Source: a virus. Taken from it: a stretch of 64,000 nucleotides of DNA. This document shows positions 40,845-48,345 of this stretch, one piece after another. Position numbers and translations under genes: made by a program. The stretch's first letter is position 1, and each line of letters opens with the position of its first letter. The notes beneath the pieces were generated by a model. It worked only from the letters and a program-made list of their open reading frames with translations. It had not been told where the DNA came from and ran no database searches. The stretch spans positions 1 through 64,000 of IMG/VR virus record IMGVR_UViG_3300020172_006270; one strand, written 5' to 3'.

Positions 40845-42323
40845 ATGCCAATAGTAATAACGAAACCAGTGCTTACAGCAACCTATTTAGTGGTTGATGA
40901 GAATGGCACTGTTATTTCGTCTCACCCTCAAAATATCGAGATCGAGTCAGTAGACGCCGATAGTTTTTTGCAAGCTCTAAGTGATTTGATGCTGGCAAAA
41001 GACGGCCTTGAACTCACCGCTAGTGAAGTTCATATGTTGATACGCACTGGCAATATGATTTCTCTCGGTAACGTCCAAGCTGCCACTCTCGGCGTTCAGA
41101 GCCAATATCAATTCCCCACAGCGGTTGGATCGACCGGGCAGGTTATTGGGTATCAAGGCACGAGCCAGTTGGCATGGGTTAACTCAGGTAGTGGCGCTCA
41201 AGGCTTTCAAGGAAACCAAGGCGCACAGGGCAATCAAGGCGCACAAGGAAATCAAGGCAATCAAGGAAACCAGGGGTTTGCAGGCTCGGTTGGTTCACAA
41301 GGTTTTCAGGGCAATCAAGGCAATCAGGGAAATCAAGGCACACAAGGCAACCAAGGGAACCAGGGATTCCAAGGTTCTGCCGGTACTGTCGGAAATCAAG
41401 GATTTCAAGGTAATCAAGGTAATCAGGGAAACCAAGGAACACTAGGAAACCAAGGCAACCAGGGATTACAAGGTTCTGCTGGTACGGTTGGTTCACAAGG
41501 ATTCCAGGGAAACCAAGGCAATCAGGGTAATCAAGGCACTCAAGGCAACCAAGGAAACCAAGGCAACCAAGGAAACCAAGGAACCGCTGGATCACAGGGT
41601 TTTCAAGGCAACCAAGGCGCACAAGGTAATCAGGGAAATCAGGGCAACCAAGGCACACAAGGTTTCCAAGGCAATCAGGGTAATCAAGGAACTGCTGGCG
41701 CACAAGGATTCCAGGGCAACCAAGGCAATCAGGGAAATCAGGGCAACCAAGGCACGCAAGGTTTCCAAGGCAATCAGGGCAACCAAGGAACTGCTGGCGC
41801 ACAAGGATTCCAGGGAGTTCAAGGCGCACAAGGAAATCAAGGATCACAAGGAAACCAGGGCATTTCTGGCTTAGGGTTTAGTGTTCCTTATACATTCAAC
41901 ACAAGCACAGTGATGTCGGCGGCTTCTGGAGAAGTTCGATTCAATAATGCTACGATTGCATCTATTACCAATATCGACATCTCAAGAACAGATCGCAATG
42001 GTGCTGGTCAGCAAGCTGTGTTGGATCGCATGTCATCTGGCACATTGTTTAGATTCTCTGCCGAAGCTAGTGCTACACAATACAACTTCTTCCAAGCCAA
42101 TAGCGTAACGAAGAATGCTCAAGATTATAACTTTGCTGTTGCATACTTGTCGAACAATGGATCGTTGTTCTCTAACTCAGCAAATATTGGTTTGGGAATT
42201 GCCATGATCGGCTACCAGGGCAATCAGGGCGCTCAAGGCTTCCAGGGCTACCAAGGCTTCCAGGGCGCTCAAGGCGCACAAGGACACCAGGGCAACCAAG
42301 GTAATCAAGGAGGAGGCATATAA
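40845..42323 (+). CDS. Collagen-like Gly-X-Gln fibre protein, copy 1
   Basis: 492 residues: an N-terminal domain (1-116, ending GQVIGYQGTSQLAW, a pattern of phage tail-fibre joints), a Gly-X-Gln stalk of about 230 residues with GNQ, GAQ, GTQ and GFQ triplets, a globular beta domain (about 348-455, starting PYTFNTSTVMSAA) and a second short Gly-X-Gln stalk to the end. The stalk has no proline; Gln holds the Y position in nearly every triplet, interrupted by GFAGSV and GSAGTV. Triple-helix stability would have to come from side-chain bonds. Probably a virion fibre or whisker. SD GGAG at usual distance. Confidence 0.9.
   Translation: MPIVITKPVLTATYLVVDENGTVISSHPQNIEIESVDADSFLQALSDLMLAKDGLELTASEVHMLIRTGNMISLGNVQAATLGVQSQYQFPTAVGSTGQVIGYQGTSQLAWVNSGSGAQGFQGNQGAQGNQGAQGNQGNQGNQGFAGSVGSQGFQGNQGNQGNQGTQGNQGNQGFQGSAGTVGNQGFQGNQGNQGNQGTLGNQGNQGLQGSAGTVGSQGFQGNQGNQGNQGTQGNQGNQGNQGNQGTAGSQGFQGNQGAQGNQGNQGNQGTQGFQGNQGNQGTAGAQGFQGNQGNQGNQGNQGTQGFQGNQGNQGTAGAQGFQGVQGAQGNQGSQGNQGISGLGFSVPYTFNTSTVMSAASGEVRFNNATIASITNIDISRTDRNGAGQQAVLDRMSSGTLFRFSAEASATQYNFFQANSVTKNAQDYNFAVAYLSNNGSLFSNSANIGLGIAMIGYQGNQGAQGFQGYQGFQGAQGAQGHQGNQGNQGGGI
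41190..41867 (+). repeat. 9-base-phased Gly-X-Gln repeat, gene 1
   Basis: DNA of low complexity made of ggc/gga/ggt-aac/aat-caa/cag codons for Gly-Asn-Gln and variants. Near-identical runs of 30-60 bases recur, so recombination could change stalk length in steps of three residues. It also creates false long open frames in the other readings. Confidence 0.9.
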
Positions 42324-42324
42324 A

Positions 42325-43929
42325 TTGATAATCACGATTAAACCACAAATATCGGTTAGACTTCTTAAAGCAGATGGTGATACCATCCTGTCTGCTCATG
42401 ATAAATCTATCGACGTTGATTTGGTTGCCGATGATTTCATCTCTGCATTCAATACTTTGTTTGCCGACAAAGACGATTATCAACTTGTTGAAAGACCTAT
42501 TGTTTCGACCAATTTCTTATTGGTAAACAATAATGATGTTGTTGTGGCAACTCATCCACAAAGAATTGAACTTGGATTGAACATCGAGAGCTTTTTGGAT
42601 GGCATGAATAAGCTGATCGAAATTCGAGATGGCTTAGGCGGCGTGAATGCGTTGCTCACAATGGGCAATATCATTTCACTCGGCAATGTGCAGGCTGTAT
42701 CTCTTGGCATTCAAAGCCAGTATACGTTTCCAACGACAGCCGGAGTGACTGGACAAGTCATTGGCTATCAAGGCACATCTCAATTGGAATGGATCAGTGG
42801 TGCTACTGGTTTGCAAGGCCCTCTTGGTCTTCAGGGTCGGCAAGGAAATCAGGGGAATCAAGGCAACCAAGGCACGCAGGGCTTCCAGGGCGTTGGATCG
42901 CAAGGCTCGCAAGGCTTTCAAGGCAACCAAGGTCGTCAAGGAAACCAGGGCAACCAAGGCAATCAAGGCAACCAAGGATTTCAAGGTGTTGGATCGCAAG
43001 GCTCTCAAGGCGCACAGGGAAACCAAGGTCGTCAAGGAAACCAGGGGAATCAAGGCAACCAAGGTACACAAGGTTTTCAAGGGTCTGGCTCGCAAGGTCT
43101 GCAAGGCGCTCAGGGAAACCAAGGCAACCAAGGTGTACAAGGCAACCAAGGAACGCAAGGCAACCAAGGCCGACAAGGAAATCAGGGAGCCGGTCTGCAA
43201 GGCGCACAGGGAAACCAAGGTCGTCAAGGCAACCAAGGAAATCAAGGCAATAGAGGCTTACAGGGTCCGCAGGGCCGACAAGGAAATCAGGGAGCCGGTC
43301 TGCAAGGTCGGCAAGGCAACCAAGGAACACAAGGAAGACAAGGCAACCAAGGCAATCAAGGCTTTCAAGGTCGCCAAGGCAACCAAGGTTTAGGACTTCA
43401 GGGGCGACAAGGCTTTCAAGGCAACCAGGGGAATCAAGGCTTTCAAGGCAATCAGGGAGTTATCGCTCCTGGGTTTGTGTTGCCGCTCGCATTCAACACA
43501 AGCACCGTAATGTCGGCGGCATCTGGAGAGTTGAGATTCAACAACGCTACTGTTGCATCTGTGACCAATATTGACGTGTCGAGAACCGATAGAAATGGTT
43601 CTGGTCAACAGGGCGTGCTTGATAAATTTGGTAATGGCACTTTGTTTTTCTTTACGTCTGAAGCGGTAGCTTCTCAGTATAGTTTTTTCACTACTACTGG
43701 CGTGACGAAGAATGCAAGTGACTATAACTTCAGCGTTAGCTATATTTCTAATGCTGGTACTTTGTTTGCTAACTCACAAAATGTGAGTATGGGTGTTGCT
43801 CTGCTTGGATTCCAAGGAATCAGCTTGCAGGGCGCTCAAGGCTTCCAAGGACGCCAAGGCTCTCAAGGCTTCCAAGGACACCAAGGCAACCAAGGCGATC
43901 CTGGTGGTCCGGTTATTGAAGACCCTTAA
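42325..43929 (+). CDS. Collagen-like Gly-X-Gln fibre protein, copy 2
   Basis: Tandem paralogue of 40845 with 534 residues. The N-terminal region is longer (about 160 residues, again with GNIISLGNVQAVSLGIQSQY and GQVIGYQGTSQLEW), the stalk has many GRQ triplets besides GNQ, and the same C-terminal beta domain and short tail follow. The start is TTG at 42325, 12-15 bases after AAGGAGGAGG. GRQ makes this stalk basic, so the two products could pair with each other in a mixed fibre. Confidence 0.88.
   Translation: MIITIKPQISVRLLKADGDTILSAHDKSIDVDLVADDFISAFNTLFADKDDYQLVERPIVSTNFLLVNNNDVVVATHPQRIELGLNIESFLDGMNKLIEIRDGLGGVNALLTMGNIISLGNVQAVSLGIQSQYTFPTTAGVTGQVIGYQGTSQLEWISGATGLQGPLGLQGRQGNQGNQGNQGTQGFQGVGSQGSQGFQGNQGRQGNQGNQGNQGNQGFQGVGSQGSQGAQGNQGRQGNQGNQGNQGTQGFQGSGSQGLQGAQGNQGNQGVQGNQGTQGNQGRQGNQGAGLQGAQGNQGRQGNQGNQGNRGLQGPQGRQGNQGAGLQGRQGNQGTQGRQGNQGNQGFQGRQGNQGLGLQGRQGFQGNQGNQGFQGNQGVIAPGFVLPLAFNTSTVMSAASGELRFNNATVASVTNIDVSRTDRNGSGQQGVLDKFGNGTLFFFTSEAVASQYSFFTTTGVTKNASDYNFSVSYISNAGTLFANSQNVSMGVALLGFQGISLQGAQGFQGRQGSQGFQGHQGNQGDPGGPVIEDP
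42810..43464 (+). repeat. Gly-X-Gln repeat, gene 2
   Basis: Same type of codon-level repeat as at 41190 with interspersed cga/cgt-caa (Arg-Gln) codons. Homologous tracts could drive unequal recombination between the two fibre genes. Confidence 0.88.
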
Positions 43930-43930
43930 A

Positions 43931-44143
43931 TCATGGGCTTTTGGTATTAGTTGCATCAACTGGCGTGTCATCGGCCTTGCCGACATCGGCATTTTCCAAT
44001 ACTTTGTTGATGTAGATGATGTAGTCTTCTTGCCCTGCTTTATATCCTTGGTGATAACCAACGACATAGCCGCAAGTGATGTACACGAGTGCCAACAGCA
44101 TAAACAATAATACTGATGGTATTTTCTTAATGAATCTCATCAT
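43931..44143 (-). CDS. Single-pass membrane protein, 70 aa
   Basis: Starts MMRFIKKIPS, then one hydrophobic segment (VLLFMLLALVYITCGYVVG) and a polar tail of 40 residues. Basic start and acidic end suggest the N-terminus inside. ATG overlaps the stop of the upstream gene. It could be a small holin- or spanin-type protein, but no evidence beyond topology. Confidence 0.65.
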   Translation of the reverse strand: MMRFIKKIPSVLLFMLLALVYITCGYVVGYHQGYKAGQEDYIIYINKVLENADVGKADDTPVDATNTKSP

Positions 44144-44445
44144 AGTGATTTCACATAATCTTGGATTTTGAAGTAATCGCCGACGATACGTCTAATGCGT
44201 TCGTCGGCATCTTTGTAAAGGCGATTACGGCGACCCCGTTCTTCATCGCCTTGTTCTTGCACGAACTTCTCGAAGCCGCACAAATAGCACCACACCCAAT
44301 ATCGTTTGTTTCTCAGTTTTTCAATGACATAGCTGTGGTATGCGTCCCAACTGAGATTCCATTTCTTGAATAATTTGGAGTAGCGTTCCTCCATCATCTT
44401 GATTTGGTTCTCGTAAAACTCTGGCTCGTAATCAGGAGTATCCAT
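44140..44445 (-). CDS. Hypothetical protein, 101 aa
   Basis: Charged, aromatic-rich and helical (ERYSKLFKKWNLSWDAYHSY, KRYWVWCYLCGFEKF). Starts in TAATG overlap with the UvsW gene. A CYLC pair could bind metal but there is no second pair. Unknown. Confidence 0.7.
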   Translation of the reverse strand: MDTPDYEPEFYENQIKMMEERYSKLFKKWNLSWDAYHSYVIEKLRNKRYWVWCYLCGFEKFVQEQGDEERGRRNRLYKDADERIRRIVGDYFKIQDYVKSL

Positions 44446-45893
44446 TAGAAATCAATTTCCTTAATTTTGACTTCGTGACCTTCCTCAGTCAGAATTTTAA
44501 TTCTTTTCTTTGAGTGATCCTGGAGATAATCGTTGATTTCAAACAGGAAGTCATAATAGTTCAAATCTTCTTTGTCATCAGCGGTACGAAGACCTCGACC
44601 CATTCTTTGAATAATCAAGTGGTCGGCCTGACCGCCAGCAGCGTTAATCAAATTATGAACAAATACGTTGATGCCGGTATTGAAAATTTGTTGCGTAGCA
44701 ATCGCTATACATTCTTTATCCTTTTGAAGTTGCTTCACAACACTCTTTCGGGTTGCCTGAGTATCTTTTCCCTGAACCCAGATACTTCCCGGCAGCAGGT
44801 TATGTAGGGCATCTCCGTGAGCAATTCGATCCACCAAGATCAAAGTTCTGCCAGTCTGCTTCTTGGCCAATCTAGTTACAATTTTATGGAAGTGATAGCT
44901 TTCAGCAATACCTCTGGTTACGGCATCAATATAGATGTCGTGAGGAATCATTGGTTCTCTGATCGGATAAAACGTACAATTCGAGTTAGAAAGAATGCCT
45001 CTGCCTTGAAGCTCGGCAGTGGTCAATACGCCTGTCGCCGCACTCTTTACCTTGAGGATAGGGCCAAAGAATCCTCGAACGTGGAACTTCTGCACGTTGT
45101 CTTTGCCGCCGAATTTGAATGGTGTGGCACTAACGGCGACTCGCACATCGCAGGCTTTTAGACGACGATATACAGCTTTTGGCAAAGCACTCATCATATC
45201 GTGAATTTCGTCTACGATAAGCACTTTGATCTTAGGCAAAAGTTTTTCAATTTTGGCAACACTTTGAACGCTGGCAACCGTGATAATATTTGGATTGGCC
45301 GCACCGCCCCAAAGAGTGCCTACATTATTGAATCCCCAATTTTTGATTTCATCGTAGTTTTGTTGAGCCAACGTAACCCGGTTTTGCAAAACAAGAGTAG
45401 GTGTCCCAGGCGGGATAGATTTTAGAATGCCCAACATGATGAATGTTTTACCAGCACTCGTCGGAGCATAAATGACTCCACGACGATGCTTGAGGACTTG
45501 ATTGACCAATTCGACTTGGTAATCATGTAATATAACTGGCTTCATTGGGTCGCCGCCCAATGTTGTAGCTGGTAGCCATTGATTCAAAAAGTTTTGGTCG
45601 ATTGAATCAAAAAGGAAAGGAGTCTTTTTTCGGTTATCTTCTACAGTGAAGTCAACTTTGAAATGTCTGAGAACAGCGGTGACTTCAGGAAGTAAACCTG
45701 TGAGAAACTTACCTGTTTCGAGAGCGAAGAATTGGATATAACCGTCCCACTTCCGCATTTTGTATGCACGGTTATGGAAGTAGTTCCGGTCCCTGAATCT
45801 CAGACGATCCCAAATCTCGTGCTTCGTCTGTAGGTCTTCCGACAGGAAATACGAGTAATCGTTCTCTATTCTCAATATGTTCGTGTTGCTCAT
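44445..45893 (-). CDS. uvsW: UvsW-like SF2 DNA helicase
   Basis: 482 residues with an N-terminal ~115-residue module as in T4 UvsW (RNYFHNRAYKMRKWDGYI), then SF2 motifs: LHDYQVE (Q-type), Walker A APTSAGKT (143-150), DEIH (228-231), SATP (255-258) and C-terminal QRMGRGLR. UvsW unwinds recombination and R-loop structures and helps switch replication from origins to recombination. Length fits T4 UvsW (about 500). The start at 45893 has no strong ribosome site. Confidence 0.92.
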   Translation of the reverse strand: MSNTNILRIENDYSYFLSEDLQTKHEIWDRLRFRDRNYFHNRAYKMRKWDGYIQFFALETGKFLTGLLPEVTAVLRHFKVDFTVEDNRKKTPFLFDSIDQNFLNQWLPATTLGGDPMKPVILHDYQVELVNQVLKHRRGVIYAPTSAGKTFIMLGILKSIPPGTPTLVLQNRVTLAQQNYDEIKNWGFNNVGTLWGGAANPNIITVASVQSVAKIEKLLPKIKVLIVDEIHDMMSALPKAVYRRLKACDVRVAVSATPFKFGGKDNVQKFHVRGFFGPILKVKSAATGVLTTAELQGRGILSNSNCTFYPIREPMIPHDIYIDAVTRGIAESYHFHKIVTRLAKKQTGRTLILVDRIAHGDALHNLLPGSIWVQGKDTQATRKSVVKQLQKDKECIAIATQQIFNTGINVFVHNLINAAGGQADHLIIQRMGRGLRTADDKEDLNYYDFLFEINDYLQDHSKKRIKILTEEGHEVKIKEIDF

Positions 45894-46018
45894 TTTTTGT
45901 GTCTATCGCCTGAGTTTGTATCGTCTTCCTGGCACGGGTTATTCTACCAGATTTACTGCCTCTTGTACCACTCCGTTTTGACCCACAACACATGGCATTT
46001 CCTCACTTAAAATAACTT

Positions 46019-46330
46019 ATGTCAAGTATATATGCCCCTGAAATCGTGTTGAACATACAATCACATCAAATTGTTCCACAGCAGCGTAAGCTAAAAGCTG
46101 TATGGTCAGTAGAGGCAGCACAAGATTTACAGTCTTGGAATACACCAGAACAAGAATTGGCTGATTTGATGGCGCAAGAAATTGCGAACGAGATCGACAA
46201 GGAAATCCTTGAAGACCTCGCTCGCAATGCACGGGAAGCCGCTGAAGAGGAATTACGGTTTAAGAACCGGAAAAAGAAAATCCTGCCAAGGTCTATCAAT
46301 GACGATTGGCAGGTTTCAAGGTTTGATTAA
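46019..46330 (+). CDS. Small protein with gp23-type capsid motif
   Basis: 103 residues. Positions about 8-71 match a conserved stretch of T4-type major capsid proteins: PEIVLNIQSHQI, RKLKAVWSVEAAQDLQSW, EQELADLMAQEIANEID and KEILEDL (usual form RKLKAxWTxExAQDL... EIxxEIDREI). A full gp23 has about 500 residues, so this is either a stand-alone fragment of the capsid protein or a new small protein that borrows its helix to join the capsid. The C-terminal ~30 residues are basic. The stop overlaps the next gene by four bases. Confidence 0.7.
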   Translation: MSSIYAPEIVLNIQSHQIVPQQRKLKAVWSVEAAQDLQSWNTPEQELADLMAQEIANEIDKEILEDLARNAREAAEEELRFKNRKKKILPRSINDDWQVSRFD

Positions 46331-46929
46331 GCTGGCAATAGTTTGTGTCGCACGAGTTTGACGACCATCAGGGCGTCCTCAAGTGCAGTATGGGCCACTT
46401 CTCCGGCCATTCCTGCTCGTTCCAGACACGTTGCCGAGTCTGGCAGAGTCTTATCCCCAGGCTGGTAATACAAGATCGCTGGGTCAATAACACGATGCAG
46501 GATCGTAATGTCGCCCCAATGCTTCTTGAGCTTCTTGTTCAAGAATGGCAGATCGAACATGGCGGCATTCTTCCCAGCCACAGTAATCTTGACTCGACCA
46601 CTCTTAGGGTCTTCAGGAACGCCGTTTTGAGTCAAGAAATTCTTGAATGCGAATGGCAAGTCAAGAATGTGCATAAATCGGTCGCCGAATTCGTTCTCTT
46701 CAATACGCTTCTTTTGGGCGTCGGCGATTTTCTTGAATATTTGAGGGTGCATACCCAGGGCATATGGCTCGCCAGTATATGTTGGCTGGGTGAAATGGGT
46801 CTGAAACTTAGGGAGCTTTTCAAGTGGCTGTGGATTAGACAGATCGTCAATCACGGCTGCAAACTGGACAATATCGCAGGTTTTTGGATTGAGTCCCGTG
46901 GTTTCAATGTCAATTGAGCAGTAAAGCAT
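46327..46929 (-). CDS. DEDDh 3'-5' exonuclease (DnaQ-like)
   Basis: The 200-residue protein has SIDIETTGLNP (Asp-x-Glu, residues 6-8), AGKNAAMFDLPFL with the second Asp and HTALEDA with the catalytic His and final Asp, so all four acidic residues and the His of the DEDDh type are present. It could proofread for the PolA gene at 17958, whose own exonuclease is missing, or act in repair or RNA trimming. Confidence 0.9.
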   Translation of the reverse strand: MLYCSIDIETTGLNPKTCDIVQFAAVIDDLSNPQPLEKLPKFQTHFTQPTYTGEPYALGMHPQIFKKIADAQKKRIEENEFGDRFMHILDLPFAFKNFLTQNGVPEDPKSGRVKITVAGKNAAMFDLPFLNKKLKKHWGDITILHRVIDPAILYYQPGDKTLPDSATCLERAGMAGEVAHTALEDALMVVKLVRHKLLPA

Positions 46930-47028
46930 AGTTTATTCCTTGGTTTTGAATGGCTGGCAAAATATCAGAATAGCAGGATCATTTGTTTCGAGCCAGAGAT
47001 ATTTGTAGTTTGCAACCTAAATAAAGGC

Positions 47029-47298
47029 ATGAAAACCTTTACCCAATATCTCCGTGACACCAATAGACTCGATGAGGGTCTAATGGATTTCTTCCGTGGC
47101 AAGAAGCACGTTGAGCCGACACCACCAGCCGATGACCCTGTATCCAAATGGAAGGCCATGCGCCAAAAGTCCACTCTGGGACAGTTTGATAAAACCGGCC
47201 CAGATCAGGACGCTCCAGCAGACGACGGCGAAGCAGATGTTATGGCAGCAATGAGCCGCAAACCAATGCGTTCTCGTAAAATGTCAAACAAGCGTTAA
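47029..47298 (+). CDS. Small protein with T4-CTS-like leader, 89 aa
   Basis: MKTFTQYLRDTNRLDEGLM closely resembles the T4 internal-protein capsid-targeting sequence (MKTYxEFIAE-type). The rest is acidic/Pro-rich (PTPPADDPVS, DQDAPADDGEADV) ending in a basic tail (KPMRSRKMSNKR). Charge and disorder would suit a protein packed with DNA. CTAAATA lies five bases before the ATG. This is the best match of the group to the T4 leader. Confidence 0.7.
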   Translation: MKTFTQYLRDTNRLDEGLMDFFRGKKHVEPTPPADDPVSKWKAMRQKSTLGQFDKTGPDQDAPADDGEADVMAAMSRKPMRSRKMSNKR

Positions 47299-47684
47299 GC
47301 AGACTGCAAGGTTCGTTTACGATATAGCGGTTCGATTAAAACTGGAATTTGATCCGATTTCAAATCGAATGGCGAAACGTAAAACATTCCTTGGGTAAGC
47401 TCGTCGCCTTGTTTCCACAACATGATCTTCACGTTGCAGTAATCTCTGCTCCGATACTCGATATACGGCGAAGCCGCATTACCGATACGCCACTTTTGTG
47501 TATCAGGCACATAGATGTTGTCCTTGTTCATCCTTGATTCTGAAAACTCGATATAAGGAGTTTTTCCGTTGAAAACAACACGCTCGTATCCAGTGGCCAC
47601 TTCCAATCCGATTGAAGTGGAAAATCTAATGTCGTCTGAGCCTTCGACGGGAAGTTTGAGACGATCTGTGTATTTTGTCGGCAT
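47295..47684 (-). CDS. Hypothetical protein, 129 aa
   Basis: Beta-rich: FSTSIGLEVATGYERVVF, TPYIEFSESRM, YCNVKIMLW and GMFYVSPFDL. Could be a small virion or head-completion type protein, but no family was recognised. Convergent with 47029 by four bases. Confidence 0.7.
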   Translation of the reverse strand: MPTKYTDRLKLPVEGSDDIRFSTSIGLEVATGYERVVFNGKTPYIEFSESRMNKDNIYVPDTQKWRIGNAASPYIEYRSRDYCNVKIMLWKQGDELTQGMFYVSPFDLKSDQIPVLIEPLYRKRTLQSA

Positions 47685-47786
47685 GGCGAATTCTCCTAGA
47701 ATTGCAGGTGATATTGAAAGTTAACCGATTTCAGCCAGAGAATCTAGTGAAGTTTCTATTCCTTGCACATATTGAAGCAGTGAGCC

Positions 47787-47793
47787 TAAATAC
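47787..47793 (+). promoter_or_regulatory. Late-promoter-like CTAAATA before the 47809 gene
   Basis: CTAAATA, followed by GGAGAGGT and the ATG at 47809. The same CTAAATA core precedes 47029 and 37459. It could be this phage's late promoter signal; TSS placement would give a short leader containing the ribosome site. Confidence 0.35.
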
Positions 47794-47808
47794 AAGGAGA
47801 GGTAAATA

Positions 47809-48345
47809 ATGGCTGACGACTTCACAATTTTGAACCCAGGAAGTGGCGGCGACACAATGGACGAAACAGGTGTCGTCTATCCGTCTGCGCCTGTGCTTCG
47901 TAAACGTCCCAGAGTAGTCATCACGGGAGAGGGGATTGATGATATTGTTCCCGCTCTTGCCAGTTCGCCAACAGGTTCAGAGTTCGGCATGGTTACTCGG
48001 CCTGTTATGGGCTATTCAGGCGAGGCGATCACTGTTTTCAATCTAACAACTTTGGTTCCCACAAACACTGAAACAACAGTCACCACATACACCGTTCCTG
48101 CTGGTAAAACCTTCAATTTCCTTGGTTTTGTGGCATCAGGCAATGCCAATGCTCTCTTTAAGCTGTATGTGGCAAGTAGCCCTGTTTTGGCAGGCAGAAG
48201 CTCGGTGGCCAACCTCACAGTTCAAATGACTTATGCCATGTCTCCGTTCCAAGTTCTCGAAGGCGACACTATTGTACTGAGGGTCATCCATCAAGCAAAT
48301 ATCGGCTGTGATTTTGAGGGGACCATCCTTGGATTCAATCTATGA
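47809..48345 (+). CDS. Probable virion protein, 178 aa
   Basis: Starts MADDFTILNPGSGGD, a Gly/Ser-rich head typical of structural proteins, then a beta-sandwich-like domain (TETTVTTYTVPAGKTFNFLG, VLEGDTIVLRVIHQ) similar to small receptor-binding or fibre-type domains. ATGA overlap links it to the GT4 gene. The strong ribosome site (GGAGAGGT) argues for high expression. Confidence 0.7.
   Translation: MADDFTILNPGSGGDTMDETGVVYPSAPVLRKRPRVVITGEGIDDIVPALASSPTGSEFGMVTRPVMGYSGEAITVFNLTTLVPTNTETTVTTYTVPAGKTFNFLGFVASGNANALFKLYVASSPVLAGRSSVANLTVQMTYAMSPFQVLEGDTIVLRVIHQANIGCDFEGTILGFNL

Noticed and set aside
41179-41847. Long ORFs on both strands within the collagen-like repeats (also 42676-43330)
   Set aside because: The 9-base codon repeat leaves other frames free of stops; proteins such as the Leu/Cys/Pro-rich ones are artefacts.
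45772-45993. Leftward ORF of 73 codons with GAGG before its ATG, starting in the gap upstream of uvsW
   Set aside because: Two-thirds lies inside the uvsW gene in another frame and the rest is Ser/Arg-rich without a domain; kept only as a weak possibility.
46345-46917. Rightward 190-codon ORF
   Set aside because: Antisense to the DEDDh exonuclease, whose catalytic motifs are intact.
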